Part shown: piece by piece, positions 20,784 to 23,138 of the stretch | Numbering within the stretch: the stretch's first letter is position 1 | How the letters are laid out: each line of letters begins with the position of its first letter | Assembly (NCBI GenBank): GCA_023260495.1 | Contig: JALQVB010000010.1 | Location: forward strand, 1-23,138 | Direction: 5' to 3' | Length of the DNA: 23,138 bases | DNA from: Aquiluna sp. | GTDB taxonomy: Bacteria > Actinomycetota > Actinomycetes > Actinomycetales > Microbacteriaceae | Notes under the pieces: generated by a model | Database searches by the model: none | What the model was told of the DNA's origin: nothing | Seen by the model: the letters and a program-made list of their open reading frames with translations, nothing else | Position numbers and translations under genes: made by a program

Positions 20784-23138
20784 TGGTGCCCGCCCTAACA
20801 TCGTGCAGCTGGTAGCGATCAATAGCTTGCTGCGGGAGGCTGGCGTCTAGCTTGCCTTGGTGTGCGAGTTGCTCAAGGACTCTAACGGCGATGGAGGGAC
20901 CATCAATCTTAAAGAAGCGCCTTGCGGCCGGTCTGGTGTCCGAGAAGCCAAAGCCGTCTGCACCCAGAGTGGCGTAGTCGCCGGGCACCCACTGCCGAAT
21001 CATGTCGGGCAGTGCGTGCTCGAAGTCGCTCACGCCAAGGAATGGGCCCTCGGCATCAGCAAGCTTCTGGGTGACGTATGGCATCGGCGCATCCTGATTT
21101 GGATACAGGAACTTCTGCTCGTTGCTCCTTAGGCCATCGCGACGCAGCTCCCCCCAGCTGGTGACCGACCAAATGTCAGCCGAAACTCCCCATTCGGCCA
21201 GCAAGCTCTGCGCCTCGTAGGCCCAAGGCACGGCAACACCAGAGGCCAGAATCTGGGCCTTGATGCCGCTGTTTGGGTTAGCGCTGATCTTGTGGATGCC
21301 TCGGACTATGCCATCTACATCGACATTCTCGGGCTCCGCCGGTTGGTGCATGGGCTCGTTGTAAACAGTGAGGTAGTACATCACGTTCGGGTCTTCGTGC
21401 TTGCCGCCATACATGCGCTCAAAACCACTTCGCACGATGTGTGCAATTTCATAGCCGTAGGCAGGGTCGTAGGCCACCATTGCGGGGTTGGTGCTGGCTA
21501 TGACCGGCGAGTGGCCGTCTGCGTGCTGCAGACCCTCTCCGGTTAGGGTCGTGCGACCGGCGGTAGCCCCAATTAGGAACCCGCGAACCATCTGGTCACC
21601 CGCTAGCCATAGCGCGTCGGCGGTTCGCTGGAATCCAAACATCGAGTAGAAGATGTAAATCGGAATGATTGGCTGACCGTGAGTCGAGTAGGAAGAACCA
21701 GAGGCCGTGAAGGCGGCTACCGAGCCGGCCTCGTTGATTCCGGTGTGCAGAATCTGACCGGACTCGCTTTCCTTGTACTTCAGCAGCAGCTCTCGGTCTA
21801 CCGAAATGTACTTCTGCCCATGTGGGTTGTAGATCATCGCGGTCGGGAAGTAGGCATCCATTCCGAAGGTGCGCGCCTCGTCTGGAATAACGATCTGCAC
21901 GCGCTCTCCGGTTCCCTCGGACTTGAGGATGTCTTTGAGCATGCGCACAAAGGCCATGGTCGTGGCAACTTCTTGGTTGCCTGAACCCTTGCGAGGAATG
22001 GCATAGGCACTCTCCTCGGGCAGCTTGAAGTCCACATACTTGCTGCGTCTTTCAGGCAGGTATCCGCCGAGTGCGCGACGCCTCTCGTGCAGGTACTGAA
22101 GCTCCGGTGCATCGTCGCTGGGCTTGTAGTAGGGCGGCTGATAAGGATCGGCCTCAAGCTGGGCATCGGTGATTGGAACCCGCATCTCATCGCGGAACTG
22201 CTTCAGGTCATCAATCTTGAGCTTCTTCATCTGGTGGGTGGCATTTCGACCCTCGAAGCTCTTGCCGAGGCCGTAACCCTTGATGGTCTTCGCGATGATC
22301 ACGGTCGGCTGGCCCTTGTGGTTCATAGCAGCCTGGTATGCAGCGTAAATCTTGCGGTAGTCGTGACCACCGCGCTTTAGCGACCAGATGTCGGCATCGG
22401 ACATGCTGGAGACCAGCTGAAGCGTCCTAGGGTCGCGTCCAAAGAAGTTTTCACGAACAAAGGCGCCGTCCTCGGTCTTGTAGGTCTGGAAATCGCCATC
22501 CGGGGTCTTGTTCATAAGGTCCACCAGCGCGCCGTCATGATCGGCTGCCAGCAGGTGGTCCCATTCGCGACCCCAAATTACCTTGATCACATTCCAGCCG
22601 GCGCCTCGGAAGAAACTCTCGAGCTCCTGAATGATCTTGCCGTTTCCGCGCACCGGGCCGTCTAGGCGCTGCAGGTTTGCATTCACCACAAAGGTCAAGT
22701 TGTCTAGGCCGTCATTCGCGGCCAGCTGAAGCGCACCACGCGATTCGACCTCGTCGAGCTCGCCGTCGCCAAGGAATGCCCAAACGTGTTGATTTGAGGT
22801 GTCCTTGAAGCCGCGAGCCGAGAGGTAGCGGTTGAACTGGGCCTGATAGATGGCGTTGATTGGGCCAAGACCCATAGACACGGTTGGGAACTGCCAGAAA
22901 TCTGGCATCAGCCTCGGGTGCGGGTAGGAGGGCATGCCTCGTCCCGGCCCGCTTTTCTCCTGGCGGAAGCTGTCCATGTCAGCCTCGGAGAGCCTGCCCT
23001 CCAAGAAGGCCCTGGCGTAGGGGCCGGGGGAGGCGTGACCCTGAATGAAGATTTGATCGGCACCGTCCGGGTGGTCGTGGCCCTTGAAGAAGTGATTGAA
23101 GCCAACTTCGTACAGCGATGCGCTGGAAGCAAAAGAGG
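20758..23138 (-). CDS. aceE: Pyruvate dehydrogenase E1 component, homodimeric (N-terminus outside window)
   Basis: Thiamine-diphosphate enzyme that decarboxylates pyruvate and passes the acetyl group to the E2 lipoyl domain. About 793 residues are present; roughly 100 N-terminal residues fall beyond the right end, judged against the usual length near 900. The frame stays open to the window edge, where ASLYEVGFNHFFKGHDHPDG and QIFIQGHASPGPYARAFLEGR, typical of AceE, can be read. The thiamine-binding motif is GDGELDEVESRGALQLA ending in FVVNANLQRLDG. The C-terminal pieces RQWVPGDYATLGADGFGFSDTR and AARRFFKIDGPSIAVRVLE also fit. The TAA stop (20758-20760) overlaps the start of fasR. Confidence 0.96.
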   Translation of the reverse strand, partial: SFASSASLYEVGFNHFFKGHDHPDGADQIFIQGHASPGPYARAFLEGRLSEADMDSFRQEKSGPGRGMPSYPHPRLMPDFWQFPTVSMGLGPINAIYQAQFNRYLSARGFKDTSNQHVWAFLGDGELDEVESRGALQLAANDGLDNLTFVVNANLQRLDGPVRGNGKIIQELESFFRGAGWNVIKVIWGREWDHLLAADHDGALVDLMNKTPDGDFQTYKTEDGAFVRENFFGRDPRTLQLVSSMSDADIWSLKRGGHDYRKIYAAYQAAMNHKGQPTVIIAKTIKGYGLGKSFEGRNATHQMKKLKIDDLKQFRDEMRVPITDAQLEADPYQPPYYKPSDDAPELQYLHERRRALGGYLPERRSKYVDFKLPEESAYAIPRKGSGNQEVATTMAFVRMLKDILKSEGTGERVQIVIPDEARTFGMDAYFPTAMIYNPHGQKYISVDRELLLKYKESESGQILHTGINEAGSVAAFTASGSSYSTHGQPIIPIYIFYSMFGFQRTADALWLAGDQMVRGFLIGATAGRTTLTGEGLQHADGHSPVIASTNPAMVAYDPAYGYEIAHIVRSGFERMYGGKHEDPNVMYYLTVYNEPMHQPAEPENVDVDGIVRGIHKISANPNSGIKAQILASGVAVPWAYEAQSLLAEWGVSADIWSVTSWGELRRDGLRSNEQKFLYPNQDAPMPYVTQKLADAEGPFLGVSDFEHALPDMIRQWVPGDYATLGADGFGFSDTRPAARRFFKIDGPSIAVRVLEQLAHQGKLDASLPQQAIDRYQLHDVRAGTSGSAGGDA

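Noticed and set aside
1..23138. CRISPR array, insertion sequence, toxin-antitoxin or defence genes
   Set aside because: I looked for regular repeats, terminal inverted repeats and small gene pairs on both strands and saw none; gene content is core metabolism and transport.

Overview
The window looks like ordinary core chromosome of a small-genome actinobacterium, most likely a free-living (perhaps planktonic) member of Microbacteriaceae. This is inferred from the order glyS-dusB-dgt-dnaG, from a PucR-type FasR regulator in front of fabD-fabH-acpP-fabF, from a homodimeric AceE, from a DUF3145-like gene beside fabF, from moderate GC, and from very tight packing (many 4-base overlaps; no gene-free gap over about 155 bases). 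I see no phage, transposon, CRISPR array or integration junction.

Layout. 1-4852, plus strand: 3' end of glycyl-tRNA synthetase, then DusB (tRNA dihydrouridine synthase), an HD-domain dNTPase (Dgt) and DNA primase (DnaG), apparently one transcription unit. 4894-4969: tRNA-Asn(GUU). 4986-5926: AzlC/AzlD branched-chain amino acid exporter. 5923-6486, minus: peptide deformylase, whose stop codon interlocks with that of azlD. 6560-8864, plus: a NIPA/DMT-type membrane transporter overlapping a GT4 glycosyltransferase that carries a long charged helical tail. 8896-8969: a tRNA with anticodon CAU. 9123-13429, minus: a complete AapJQMP-type general L-amino acid ABC importer with a lipoprotein binding protein. 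13585-14184, minus: thymidine kinase, divergent from a 4Fe-4S bacterial cryptochrome/(6-4) photolyase (14212-15654, plus). 15721-16198, plus: a DUF3145-like gene that can only be read with a frame change. 16195-20783, minus: type II fatty acid synthesis operon (fasR, fabD, fabH, acpP, fabF), directly behind pyruvate dehydrogenase E1 (aceE, truncated by the window's right end).

How the genes fit together. AceE makes acetyl-CoA, and fabD/fabH/acpP/fabF, controlled by FasR, turn its products into acyl chains. The GT4 enzyme may decorate envelope lipids, though its acceptor is not known. The Aap system imports amino acids while AzlCD exports branched-chain ones. Dgt and thymidine kinase tune dNTP pools beside primase and photolyase, which serve DNA replication and light-driven DNA repair.

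The most noteworthy point is the frame-disrupted DUF3145-like gene (15721-16198). Next are the glycosyltransferase's coiled-coil tail, the interlocked azlD/def stops inside a tandem repeat, and the very short shared tdk/photolyase promoter. I did not find convincing evidence of an undescribed multi-gene system.
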